Shown piece by piece: positions 52,295 through 59,679 of a DNA stretch of 64,000 bases (positions within the stretch are counted from its first letter, which is position 1; every line of letters begins with the position of its first letter). Source of the DNA: a virus; the IMG/VR virus record IMGVR_UViG_3300037137_001027, positions 95,508-159,507 of that record; one strand, 5' to 3'. The position numbers were made by a program, and so were the translations under genes. The notes beneath the pieces were generated by a model. The model was given only the letters and a program-made list of their open reading frames with translations, had not been told where the DNA came from and did not search any database.

Positions 52295-53192
52295 TTAGCC
52301 AACGGACTGTTCCGCTTTCTGATCGCATAAATACGCTATTGGTAATTGGGCCGAATTCACTAAAACGAACCCCTTTCAGAAGGCTACCGTCCGTTATTCC
52401 AGTTGCTGCAAATACACAATGTCCAACTACTAGATCATCCTGATGATAAACCTTATCATCAAGTTTATTGCCATCTTTATCGCATAATTGTGCTTGAAAG
52501 CCACCGCCCAAGCATTTCACAGCACATGCAGTCAAAACTCCTTCGGGTGCGCCACCCGCGCCATACAACAAATCAATACCCCTATCTGGCAAACAAGCTG
52601 CTATAGCTCCACTAACATCGCAGTCCTGTATCAGCTTAATCCTAACGCCCATTTTTCTCATTCTTGCTATCACTTCAACATGGCGTGGTCTATCTAAAAT
52701 ACAAACCATAATGTCAGTCATTTTCTTGCCAGTAGCAAGTGCTAATAACTGTATCGTTCTCTCAATAGGATCGTTTATATTCAACTGGACAGTTTTGGCG
52801 ATAGAAGCTCCAAAAGCCAGTTTGTTCATATAGAACTCATGCGTCCGAAACATGCTGCCGCCATCGGCTACAGCTATTGTAGACATGGCTTCTGGACCAG
52901 AAGTAACGGTTGGTCTTGTACCTTCGATTGGATCAACTGCTATGTCTAATGCAGGAGTTTGTTCTGTCCTTAAACTACCAACATCTTCGCCGCAATAAAG
53001 ACCAAATGATTCATCTTTTTTACCTTCACCAATGGCTATGGTGCCACGGAACTCCATCTTATTTAGTCGGCGTCTCATTGCTTCGGTGGCAGCTTTATCT
53101 GCTTCTAGTTTATCACCGCTACCGATCCAATGAGAGGCGGCGATGGCGGCGTTCTCGGTAGTACGCACTATATCAAGACCCAACAATTTCAT
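52275..53192 (-). CDS. glpX-like: fructose-1,6-bisphosphatase class II, GlpX-like
   Basis: 305 residues with the GlpX signature in order: AADKAATEAMR (Asp32), IAIGEGKKDES (Glu56), DIAVDPIEGTRPTVTSGPEA (Asp87, Glu90), ILDRPRH, LLYGAGGAPEGVLTACAVKC (Glu217) and VFAATGITDGSLLKGVRF. Class II FBPase removes the 1-phosphate from fructose 1,6-bisphosphate in gluconeogenesis or the Calvin cycle. A loop between the APEG motif and the TGIT motif is shorter than in cellular GlpX. An N-terminal GLDIVRTTENAAIAAS is also conserved. Minus strand, overlapping the neighbouring ends by 20 bases and 4 bases. The substrate-shape residues look intact. Confidence 0.85.
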   Translation of the reverse strand: MKLLGLDIVRTTENAAIAASHWIGSGDKLEADKAATEAMRRRLNKMEFRGTIAIGEGKKDESFGLYCGEDVGSLRTEQTPALDIAVDPIEGTRPTVTSGPEAMSTIAVADGGSMFRTHEFYMNKLAFGASIAKTVQLNINDPIERTIQLLALATGKKMTDIMVCILDRPRHVEVIARMRKMGVRIKLIQDCDVSGAIAACLPDRGIDLLYGAGGAPEGVLTACAVKCLGGGFQAQLCDKDGNKLDDKVYHQDDLVVGHCVFAATGITDGSLLKGVRFSEFGPITNSVFMRSESGTVRWLTSYHGN

Positions 53193-53587
53193 TTCTTTTC
53201 CTCGGTAAAAGCTTGTTTTGCTTTCTTGGCCATTTCAGCCAAAGCAGCAGGATTAACAAGTGGCGAGGCTTCTTGCATTTTCATCGACGGGACAGCATGT
53301 TTTACAGCCGTTAATGGTTTTTCCTTCCGATATTCTGCAATGATTTTAGCATGTTCAGGATTATCTTCAAAGAGCATTTGCTCCTCGGTAATTGAAACAA
53401 TGTGTGGGAACAGTATGTAGCTGTGGCAATTGGTCATGGGATGAACCAACCAGATGCCTTTGTCGTCAACAGTTTCAACAAATCCCATAAAATAATCCAT
53501 CATTGCTTCTTCTTTGAAGCGAAAATTGATTTGGATTGTCGTGATTGTGCAGGCTTTGCCTATGAAATACTTCAAATACTCTTTCAT
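53189..53587 (-). CDS. hypothetical protein, possibly Sm-like, 132 aa
   Basis: MKEYLKYFIGKACTITTIQI, then YFMGFVETVDDKGIWLVHP and SYILFPHIVSITEEQ: a string of beta strands with G-x-V-x-x-[VI]-D-D-x-G-[IV]-x-[LV] typical of Sm/LSm or small beta-barrel RNA-binding folds; C-terminal part is a Lys/Ala helix (PAALAEMAKKAKQAF). It overlaps the GlpX-like gene start by four bases, so they are coexpressed. The fold call is tentative. Confidence 0.45.
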   Translation of the reverse strand: MKEYLKYFIGKACTITTIQINFRFKEEAMMDYFMGFVETVDDKGIWLVHPMTNCHSYILFPHIVSITEEQMLFEDNPEHAKIIAEYRKEKPLTAVKHAVPSMKMQEASPLVNPAALAEMAKKAKQAFTEEKK

Positions 53588-53603
53588 AAAATTAATATAG
53601 TAA

Positions 53604-53611
53604 CGTAAATA
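53604..53611 (+). promoter_or_regulatory. late-promoter-like box CGTAAATA
   Basis: Lies 7 bases before the ATG at 53619, which has no Shine-Dalgarno. The region is shared with the divergent gene starting at 53587. Confidence 0.35.
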
Positions 53612-53618
53612 GATTATT

Positions 53619-53951
53619 ATGCCAGGACCAGATCACAAAGCATATGCAGGTTTTAGGGGTACGATTCGAGCAATGTTGACTCATCACCCTGACAAGTTCA
53701 GTAAGGAAGCCTGTGGCAAGAAGGGTACGGGCAAACTTTGCCCTTATGCTATTGCCACCAAGGAAAAAGAAGAAGGTGACACGGCCCATTATAAAGAACT
53801 GCCACATACAACAAAAGGCGAACCTAAAAAGAAGCCAGAATTCAAGGATGAATCTTTTGCTGCTTATGTCGAGCATCGGGACTTAACGGAAGCTAAAAAG
53901 AAAAAGAAAATGACTGTTAGTATGCTAAATGCAACTGGCGGGATGCCTTAA
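53619..53951 (+). CDS. small protein with C-terminal targeting-like motif, 110 aa
   Basis: MPGPDHKAYAGFRGTIRAML leads into a helix and a KKGTGKLCPYAIATKEKEE stretch. Near the C-terminus DESFAAYVEHRDLTEAKKKK repeats the F-x-x-Y-V motif that elsewhere sits at N-termini. Basic throughout. It couples to the next gene by a TAATG overlap. Typical of small virion or internal head proteins; a targeting role for the C-terminal motif is inference. Confidence 0.5.
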   Translation: MPGPDHKAYAGFRGTIRAMLTHHPDKFSKEACGKKGTGKLCPYAIATKEKEEGDTAHYKELPHTTKGEPKKKPEFKDESFAAYVEHRDLTEAKKKKKMTVSMLNATGGMP

Positions 53952-54139
53952 TGCCATTCAAAAGTAAATCACAAAGACGTGCGTGTTATGCTGCACATGA
54001 TCCTAATTGGGATTGTGGAGAATGGGAAGCCCACACCAAGGACAAAAAACTCCCTGAAAAAACCAAAAAACAAGAAAATTTTAGTTTTAGAGGTTGGTTA
54101 GATGATTACAGTAATAATTCCAGTATACAACAACGCTGA
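53951..54139 (+). CDS. small virion-type protein, 62 aa
   Basis: Starts MPFKSKSQRRACYAAHDPNW, a start pattern seen in small phage proteins. After a Lys-rich linker it ends NFSFRGWLDDYSNNSSI, containing another F-x-x-W-L motif, this time near the C-terminus. Overlaps the upstream gene by one base (TAATG) and the glycosyltransferase by 38 bases. Function unknown. Confidence 0.5.
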   Translation: MPFKSKSQRRACYAAHDPNWDCGEWEAHTKDKKLPEKTKKQENFSFRGWLDDYSNNSSIQQR

Positions 54140-54800
54140 TTATACTGAACAATGTATCAAATCTATTTGTTTAAAAAATATTCAAGAAATCATAGTGGTT
54201 GATAATGGATCAACTGACAATACTCCCCAATTACTCCAATCCTTGCCAGTTAAAGTAATAACATTAGAAAAAAACATAGGATTTGGCAAAGCTTGTAATA
54301 TGGGTCTGCATAATGCTAAAAGTGAATACATCTATTTCCTGAACAACGACACCATTTTGAACACAACCACTATTACAACTTTACTTGATAGAATTCAAGA
54401 TAATAGACTTGGTGCAGTTGGGTCTAAGGTTATATCACCTGAAGGAAAGATAAGAGAAGCGGGCGGCAACATTAACAGTAGTTATACATGGCAAAGGGGA
54501 ATAGGCTCAGATGGTAACGAGTATAATGATTTTGAAATAGTTGATTATTGTTCTGCCTGTAGTTTACTAACTAGAAAATCATTAATTACAAAAGGCTTTG
54601 ATGAAGTGTATGGGTATGGATATTATGAAGATGTAGACTTATGTATGCAAATAAAAAAACAAGGATATCTTATAGGTTATGAGCCATTATCAACAATTAT
54701 ACATTTTGAACAAACAACAAGTAGAAATGTAATCAAAGATGTTACTCATTTATCGAATACTAATAGATCAAGATTCTTACACAAGTGGGAATTAGTGTAA
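54102..54800 (+). CDS. glycosyltransferase family 2
   Basis: 232 residues with a complete GT-A pattern: ITVIIPVYNNADYTEQCIKS, EIIVVDNGSTDNTPQLL, NIGFGKACNMGL, YFLNNDTIL (D-x-D equivalent N-N-D) and GFDEVYGYGYYEDVDLCMQI with the catalytic E-D. It resembles rhamnosyl- or related transferases of O-antigen clusters (WbbL-type). It transfers a sugar from NDP donor to an unknown acceptor. Convergent with the next gene. Confidence 0.85.
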   Translation: MITVIIPVYNNADYTEQCIKSICLKNIQEIIVVDNGSTDNTPQLLQSLPVKVITLEKNIGFGKACNMGLHNAKSEYIYFLNNDTILNTTTITTLLDRIQDNRLGAVGSKVISPEGKIREAGGNINSSYTWQRGIGSDGNEYNDFEIVDYCSACSLLTRKSLITKGFDEVYGYGYYEDVDLCMQIKKQGYLIGYEPLSTIIHFEQTTSRNVIKDVTHLSNTNRSRFLHKWELV

Positions 54801-55427
54801 GCTTTCTCCATAATCTGATAAAACTGCATGGCGAACAATAAGTTTTGTGTCACACAAAACCCTACAACCCAAACATTTACCAAATTGGCATACTCCCATA
54901 TGATCGGTAGGATGTGCTGGATTATACAAGTGTTTCGCGCCGCCGCGATAAACAAATGCTGGGACAATGTAAAAACAACCAACACTATCCATGTTTATAA
55001 ATCTTCTCCCAGGCTCCATGCAGTAAGGATAATTAATGTTGGTCCATTTCCAATTTTTAATGAACCCAGCAATATCATAAAATCTATCTTGACCATCAAG
55101 TAAAACCATAGGTGCAACGATTGCATTATATTCAATGCTAGTGCGGTAAATACTACTAATTAAAGTTAAAGAATAATCAATAATATCTGCATCTATCCAC
55201 AAAACGTGAGTATAATGCGGTTGTAAATAGTCTTCAACTATTGATTGTCTTATTTTAGCAGTGTGTCGAACACGATCTTCTAGATTAGTGATACCAGCGT
55301 CACCTGGACCGCGAGCATCTCGCACTACTTCAATAGCGTCACATTGCAGTCTATCTGATAGCTTCTTTGATAACTCACTAAGGACAGGTGACATATTAGG
55401 CTTAACTGGAATGAGAACAAGTATCAT
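54792..55427 (-). CDS. glycosyltransferase, Anp1/GT-A-like
   Basis: 211 residues. ILVLIPVKPNMSPVLSELSK, then HVLWIDADIIDYSLTLISSI (D-x-D metal motif), YNAIVAPMVLLDGQDRFYD, and a C-terminal HPTDHMGVCQFGKCLGC. The pattern matches Mnn9/Anp1-like GT-A enzymes (W-x-D-A-D; [IV]-[VA]-P). An unusual density of Cys near the end may bind metal. GGAAGGG precedes the ATG. Convergent with the GT2 gene. Confidence 0.6.
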   Translation of the reverse strand: MILVLIPVKPNMSPVLSELSKKLSDRLQCDAIEVVRDARGPGDAGITNLEDRVRHTAKIRQSIVEDYLQPHYTHVLWIDADIIDYSLTLISSIYRTSIEYNAIVAPMVLLDGQDRFYDIAGFIKNWKWTNINYPYCMEPGRRFINMDSVGCFYIVPAFVYRGGAKHLYNPAHPTDHMGVCQFGKCLGCRVLCDTKLIVRHAVLSDYGESLH

Positions 55428-55442
55428 TTACCCTTCCATATA

Positions 55443-56447
55443 TCATTTATTTAATAAAAGAGTTATGGCGGTAAAATCATCAAATGATTTTTCATACTGT
55501 TCTATCCAAGCCACGATAATCTCTGTGTTAAATTTGACTAGCATTTTATTCCAATCCTTCACTCCAGCAGGCGGGATAACAAAAGTTATATCGGATATTT
55601 GGTTAAGTATTAGCTTTTTACCCATTTCAATAATACCGTTAAATCCCGCCTCATCTTCATCCAATGCTAGACATATCTTGTAATCTCTTATGAACTCTAT
55701 CTGTTTGTCACTTAAGGTTTTGCCACCACACGCCATGCCATTGAAACCGCATATTTTAAGGGTGAAAGCATCTAACTCACCTTCAGTCAGATATATCTTA
55801 GAGCCTTTATTTGGCCAGCAAGTCGCATAGATTACGTCACCCTTACCAACACCGATCCCCTTTTCAGGACCAAGATATCTCAATCCTTTATTTGACATAT
55901 TGCGGCCATTAAAATAAATAAGCCCGCCTTTAGCATCATAATATGGGATAATTATTCTATTTTTATAGTCTCCAGTCGAACAGACATAAAGACCTTCGGT
56001 TGGCAGCTTTCTTTTGACAAGATAATCTTCTGCTTCCATGCGAAGCAAGCTGCTTTTTGGCAAGCCTGTAATCAAATAAGTGTAAGGCGGAAGTTTGATT
56101 TTAACTTCTTTTGGTATGACTATTTCTTTTTCTTCAAAGAGCTTGTCTAATATATCTTCCAGTATCCTAATGGGCGTGTTGCCTGAAAGTAACTCTTTGG
56201 CTTCTTCGTAACTACAATTATCAACCTCCATGACCAGACCAACAAGAGTACCCTTCTTGTCGGTGTAGAAACAGCGATAGACTCCATCATCCCTATGATG
56301 TTTGCCACCATAAGGATTTGCCCACATGTGGTGTTTATGATCGGGCGCAAATATAGAGTTAAGTCTTACTTCTTTGCCCTTAATGACCACATCACCAGGG
56401 AAGCGATCTTCACACCATGAAACAAAGCTATCAAAATCAATTGACAT
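55443..56447 (-). CDS. DNA primase (CHC2/TOPRIM)
   Basis: 334 residues. The zinc-binding N-terminal region is reduced but recognisable (GVYRCFYTDKKGTLVGLVME, then YEEAKELLSG). The TOPRIM domain has KIYLTEGELDAFTLKI with the Glu, GMACGGKTL, and YKICLALDEDEAGFNG (D-x-D-x-A-G). A basic RNA-primer region with GLPKSSLLRMEAEDYL and NRIIIPYYDAKGGL lies between. It makes RNA primers for replication; no helicase is in this window. Overlaps the methyltransferase-like gene by 11 bases. Confidence 0.8.
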   Translation of the reverse strand: MSIDFDSFVSWCEDRFPGDVVIKGKEVRLNSIFAPDHKHHMWANPYGGKHHRDDGVYRCFYTDKKGTLVGLVMEVDNCSYEEAKELLSGNTPIRILEDILDKLFEEKEIVIPKEVKIKLPPYTYLITGLPKSSLLRMEAEDYLVKRKLPTEGLYVCSTGDYKNRIIIPYYDAKGGLIYFNGRNMSNKGLRYLGPEKGIGVGKGDVIYATCWPNKGSKIYLTEGELDAFTLKICGFNGMACGGKTLSDKQIEFIRDYKICLALDEDEAGFNGIIEMGKKLILNQISDITFVIPPAGVKDWNKMLVKFNTEIIVAWIEQYEKSFDDFTAITLLLNK

Positions 56448-57051
56448 AATCAGGTTTTCTAATCAGCAATTTCCACACTTCTACCACGTCATCACCAAAC
56501 ATCTTGGACGGGACACGAAGATGTGTTCTCAATTCTATAAATTCAGAACAGATGAAATCTCGCGGGTCTTCGATGGACTGGTAGGAATAAATTCCACCAG
56601 TTTCTTTTACCTGTTCTTCTTTTATCTTATTCTCGTAATAAAAGCCAGATACTAACGCCACCTGTATTGGAAATACGTTAAATATCCTACGGTAGAAAGA
56701 AAATTTGTCCCATTTATCCATGCAGCATTCTGTGGAAAACAAACTGACAAAGGCATGGATCGGGAATCCAGCTTTCTCCGTGATTACTTTGTCGGGAACC
56801 CGCTTGTAGTCACAGGCGTAACAGTCGTGATGGGATGGCGGATTCAGGTCCAGGCCAAGATAACCGCTGTGTATTCCATGTTGCCTGTATTCACAACATT
56901 GTCCGCACCCAAAGTCAATAACGTTAAGGGGATACTTCCACTGCGGGAAGGCGGATTCGAAGGTGCGAAGCATGTAATTATGGGCATGTCTGACGGTAGC
57001 TTCCTGTAAGTAATTTTTATATTCATCGAAAAACTCTTGATTGTAACTCAT
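56437..57051 (-). CDS. class I SAM methyltransferase-like protein
   Basis: 204 residues with LNVIDFGCGQCCEYRQHGIH (motif I, G-x-G-x-x), GYLGLDLNPP (motif II) and CYACDYKRVPDK. The rest is typical in order, but acidic motif IV is not obvious (VSLFSTECCMDKW). It may methylate a nucleotide, DNA or a sugar; sequence does not settle which. It sits immediately upstream of the primase gene in the same operon. Confidence 0.6.
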   Translation of the reverse strand: MSYNQEFFDEYKNYLQEATVRHAHNYMLRTFESAFPQWKYPLNVIDFGCGQCCEYRQHGIHSGYLGLDLNPPSHHDCYACDYKRVPDKVITEKAGFPIHAFVSLFSTECCMDKWDKFSFYRRIFNVFPIQVALVSGFYYENKIKEEQVKETGGIYSYQSIEDPRDFICSEFIELRTHLRVPSKMFGDDVVEVWKLLIRKPDYVN

Positions 57052-57071
57052 TTTTATTGTAACCTTTCAAC

Positions 57072-57854
57072 ATGAGGAAAAAACTAGAACTAATGAAAAT
57101 AGAACATTTGAGCGTTTCCAGAGTCGGTGTATGGGAACTTTGCCAACAACAGTACAAGTACAAATACCACGAAAAAATACCATCCCTTGAAGAAGACCCA
57201 ATCTATTTTACTTATGGATCAATTGTACACAAAATTGCCGAAAGATACATAGAAAGTAAAGGCGAAATATTGATTTCTGAGATTGCCAATGATGTTTTGA
57301 ACGGCAAAATACCATTGGATGATGGCAAGAAGAACATCAAACTGCCCCAGGAATATAAGAGCAAGATAGTCGATCATATTCGGGCAATTAAGAAAATATC
57401 TGACCAGCTAGGGTTCGACGGTCACACGGAATGGGAATTCAATTTTGACTTAGACCCACCACACAAAAAGATCGTTATGGGCTATATCGACCGCTTGGTG
57501 CAAAAAGGTGATAAATTCTGGATTTTAGACTATAAAACAACCAAAAAAGGTCCGTGGCGCAAAGGTATAAAAGAGATCACAAATGATTTACAGTTAAAGA
57601 CTTATGCCAGAGTAGTTCAGAAAGAGTTCAATGCCAAAGCGGAAAACATTAAAGCAGCATTATATTACCTTGAAGGGCCAGAGTTAGTAGGCGCGACATT
57701 CAGTGAACAATCCCTGGATCGGGTTGAAGAAGAATTACTAAAATGCTATAATGAAATTGCAAACACTAATCCAAACAAGGTCTTAGGTAACGTCGGACAG
57801 CATTGTAGTAGATGCAACTATAGAAAAATTTGTCCTTTTTATTCATTAACATGA
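57072..57854 (+). CDS. PD-(D/E)XK nuclease, RecB/Cas4-like
   Basis: 260 residues. SVSRVGVWELCQQQYKYKYH (entry with the first Cys), YGSIVHKIAERYIE, GYIDRLVQKGDKFWILDYKT (motifs II and III: D, E/D-x-K) and a C-terminal HCSRCNYRKICPF iron-sulfur cluster. That layout, one early Cys and three late ones, is that of RecB/AddB/Cas4-type nucleases. It should process DNA ends during replication or recombination. ATG at 57072 used; a second at 57093 is possible. Overlaps the next gene by four bases. Confidence 0.8.
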   Translation: MRKKLELMKIEHLSVSRVGVWELCQQQYKYKYHEKIPSLEEDPIYFTYGSIVHKIAERYIESKGEILISEIANDVLNGKIPLDDGKKNIKLPQEYKSKIVDHIRAIKKISDQLGFDGHTEWEFNFDLDPPHKKIVMGYIDRLVQKGDKFWILDYKTTKKGPWRKGIKEITNDLQLKTYARVVQKEFNAKAENIKAALYYLEGPELVGATFSEQSLDRVEEELLKCYNEIANTNPNKVLGNVGQHCSRCNYRKICPFYSLT

Positions 57855-58276
57855 GCTTAACTTTAACAATATCTCATAATATGTTTTTGGACCGTCAACA
57901 ACGCTATGATCTTTTCGAAGGAAAAGAAGTAGATGTTGTTGGGGTCAGTGTTCCAGTGTGGTACTATCAAAAGAAAACATCGGAGCCAGGCAATGAAGTA
58001 TTCTGTAAATACAGACTAATACCTACAGACTATAAGATATTCGTAAAACATAATGATGAAGGATATGAAATATATCTCCCAAAGAAATCTTTTAATCCAG
58101 AAGATAACAGAAACAATCCTTTGACATTAAAAAACATATTGGATCATAAGGATGGCGGAATTGAATGGATAGCTTTTAGGCAATTTGGCAAGGCTAAGAA
58201 AAACAAAAGGTCAGTTGATATCATCCATTTTGTGGAAATTAAAACTATAGAAGAGTTTGAAAAAACTACATCATAA
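57851..58276 (+). CDS. hypothetical protein, 141 aa
   Basis: Starts MSLTLTISHNMFLDRQQRYD at an ATG overlapping the previous stop (ATGA). Beta-rich N-terminus with FEGKEVDVVGVSVPVWYYQK, then helical with DPTLKNI-like text. Coupled to the nuclease, so a partner function is likely, but no family recognised. Converges with the glycosyltransferase, overlapping by six bases. Confidence 0.5.
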   Translation: MSLTLTISHNMFLDRQQRYDLFEGKEVDVVGVSVPVWYYQKKTSEPGNEVFCKYRLIPTDYKIFVKHNDEGYEIYLPKKSFNPEDNRNNPLTLKNILDHKDGGIEWIAFRQFGKAKKNKRSVDIIHFVEIKTIEEFEKTTS

Positions 58277-59086
58277 CATAATTGTTGGTTTCGTTCTTTT
58301 GTTTCTAAAATGTTCTCTAACATTATCTTCACGATACATGTCGGCTTCTGTTGGATGAATAATAGCAGTGTGAGAATGTGTAATTGGAATTAGTCCAGTC
58401 GGCGTTGAGAAGCTTGGCAGCGATTGCCGCCATTTCATTTCCATAATATGTCCTATATTCTCAACCCTGCATACATTACAACCAAGTAACCAAGTCGATA
58501 TCTGGTCGTGGGCAAAGTGGATTAAAGGATATAGTTTGTCAAACTTATCAGCAGGCATTAAGCCAATTTGTTTAAAAAATTTGAAACAATGATTGGTCCA
58601 CATCATACAGGGGCCAGCCGCCATTTCAGTTCTGAAATTATATGTGTACTCACCCATAAATCCAGAAGTTCTTAAAGAACTATGAAACCCAAAATCTTTA
58701 CTAGGAGTATGCCAAATACTGCCAACAAAAAATATGTCTGTATCTACTACCTTGCTGGACATTATATCAATGAATGGTCCGACACATAATGCATCAGAAT
58801 CCATAGTAATAACATGATGATAACCCATCGGTTTAAAGTAATCCAAAGCATGAATGATTGTGCGTAAAATGCCACGTCCCCAACCATTCTGTTCGGAAGA
58901 AACAAATACATGTTCCTTGCCATATCTACTTCTTAATGAAGATGCAGCTTCTTTATTAAAATCAATTGCAAAAACCACATCATAATTTCCCTTGTTATAA
59001 TATCTTATTGAATCGGCAGTATCGACCAAGTAATGTGGGTTTTTGTGACCTACTACCATCACTAGAGTTTTTGGATTTTTTAGCAT
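58271..59086 (-). CDS. glycosyltransferase, GT-A-like
   Basis: 271 residues. NPKTLVMVVGHKNPHYLVDT, YDVVFAIDFNKEAASSLRSR, and HHVITMDSDALCVGPFIDIM with a D-S-D motif. FHSSLRTSGFMGEYTYNFR and HFAHDQISTWLLGCNVC follow. This matches GT-A enzymes of the DUF-type glycosyltransferases near phage fibre clusters. It is divergent from the small protein at 59112 and converges with the nuclease partner gene. Confidence 0.65.
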   Translation of the reverse strand: MLKNPKTLVMVVGHKNPHYLVDTADSIRYYNKGNYDVVFAIDFNKEAASSLRSRYGKEHVFVSSEQNGWGRGILRTIIHALDYFKPMGYHHVITMDSDALCVGPFIDIMSSKVVDTDIFFVGSIWHTPSKDFGFHSSLRTSGFMGEYTYNFRTEMAAGPCMMWTNHCFKFFKQIGLMPADKFDKLYPLIHFAHDQISTWLLGCNVCRVENIGHIMEMKWRQSLPSFSTPTGLIPITHSHTAIIHPTEADMYREDNVREHFRNKRTKPTIML

Positions 59087-59101
59087 CGGCCCCCTCTACC
59101 A

Positions 59102-59109
59102 TATATAAT
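59102..59109 (+). promoter_or_regulatory. late-promoter-like box TATATAAT
   Basis: Lies 2 bases before the ATG at 59112, in the short gap shared with the divergent glycosyltransferase. No Shine-Dalgarno is present. Confidence 0.3.
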
Positions 59110-59111
59110 AC

Positions 59112-59309
59112 ATGGTAAAGTTAAATTTTAGATCATGGTTGGAGTCCGTTTTTGGAGCGGGAGATGTGAATGGGCCAACCCCCGCCTCAGTAGCACCAGA
59201 ATTAATTGCTAAAAATATAGGTGGGGCTTACCCCACCTATGACCTACGCCCGCTACCACATGAAAAACACATGAAAAGAAATACTATGAAGAAGCAAAAG
59301 AAACATTAA
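59112..59309 (+). CDS. small basic protein with targeting-like N-terminus, 65 aa
   Basis: Begins MVKLNFRSWLESVFGAGDVN, a clear F-x-x-W-L leader, followed by a Pro/Ala segment and a Lys/His-rich end (KNTMKKQKKH-like). Similar in size and type to the protein at 3893. It would fit an internal head protein. Overlaps the convergent polyacidic gene by four bases. Confidence 0.5.
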   Translation: MVKLNFRSWLESVFGAGDVNGPTPASVAPELIAKNIGGAYPTYDLRPLPHEKHMKRNTMKKQKKH

Positions 59310-59578
59310 CTGTCGTCATCTTCTTCGTCATCGTCCCAATCGTCATCGTCGTCATCTTCTTCGTCATCGTCCCAATCGTCATCGTCGTCATCTTCTTCGT
59401 CATCGTCGTCGTCATCTTCTTCGTCATCGTCCCAATCGTCATCGTCGTCATCATCTTCGTCGTCATCTTCGGGATCATCTTCATTATCCCATTCTAGATC
59501 GTTAAAGTCTTCATCTTCATCGTTATAGCGATGGCCAGCGAGCATTTTTAGACTCTTCAATAAAGGATCGTCATGCAT
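59306..59578 (-). CDS. polyacidic protein, 90 aa
   Basis: The ATG follows AGGAGAG. After a short N-terminus (MHDDPLLKSLKMLAGHRYND) nearly every residue is Asp or Glu, interrupted only by single Trp at regular spacing. The Asp/Glu run (over 50 residues) with Trp every 12 is unusual: acid tracts may mimic DNA, bind basic proteins or metal. The 36-bp repeats in the gene keep this pattern. An antisense basic reading frame is only a consequence of the repeat. Confidence 0.65.
   Translation of the reverse strand: MHDDPLLKSLKMLAGHRYNDEDEDFNDLEWDNEDDPEDDDEDDDDDDDWDDDEEDDDDDDEEDDDDDDWDDDEEDDDDDDWDDDEEDDDS
59312..59470. repeat. 36-bp tandem repeat in polyacidic gene
   Basis: Three or more near-copies of a 36-bp unit (read on the plus strand as CGTCGTCATCTTCTTCGTC and on) encode the 12-residue DDDDDDWDDDEE pattern, with an internal 21-bp partial unit. 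Confidence 0.8.
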
Positions 59579-59679
59579 GATAATCTCTCCTATTAATATC
59601 TTAATAATTAGTAGGTATATAGTAAAAAATTAACAACTTGGTTTGCTTTTTGCGTTTTGTCCAAAAGTAAATTTTACGT

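Noticed and set aside
59284-59484. Basic Thr/Met/Lys frame opposite the acidic repeats
   Set aside because: A consequence of the 36-bp repeats; no ribosome binding site.
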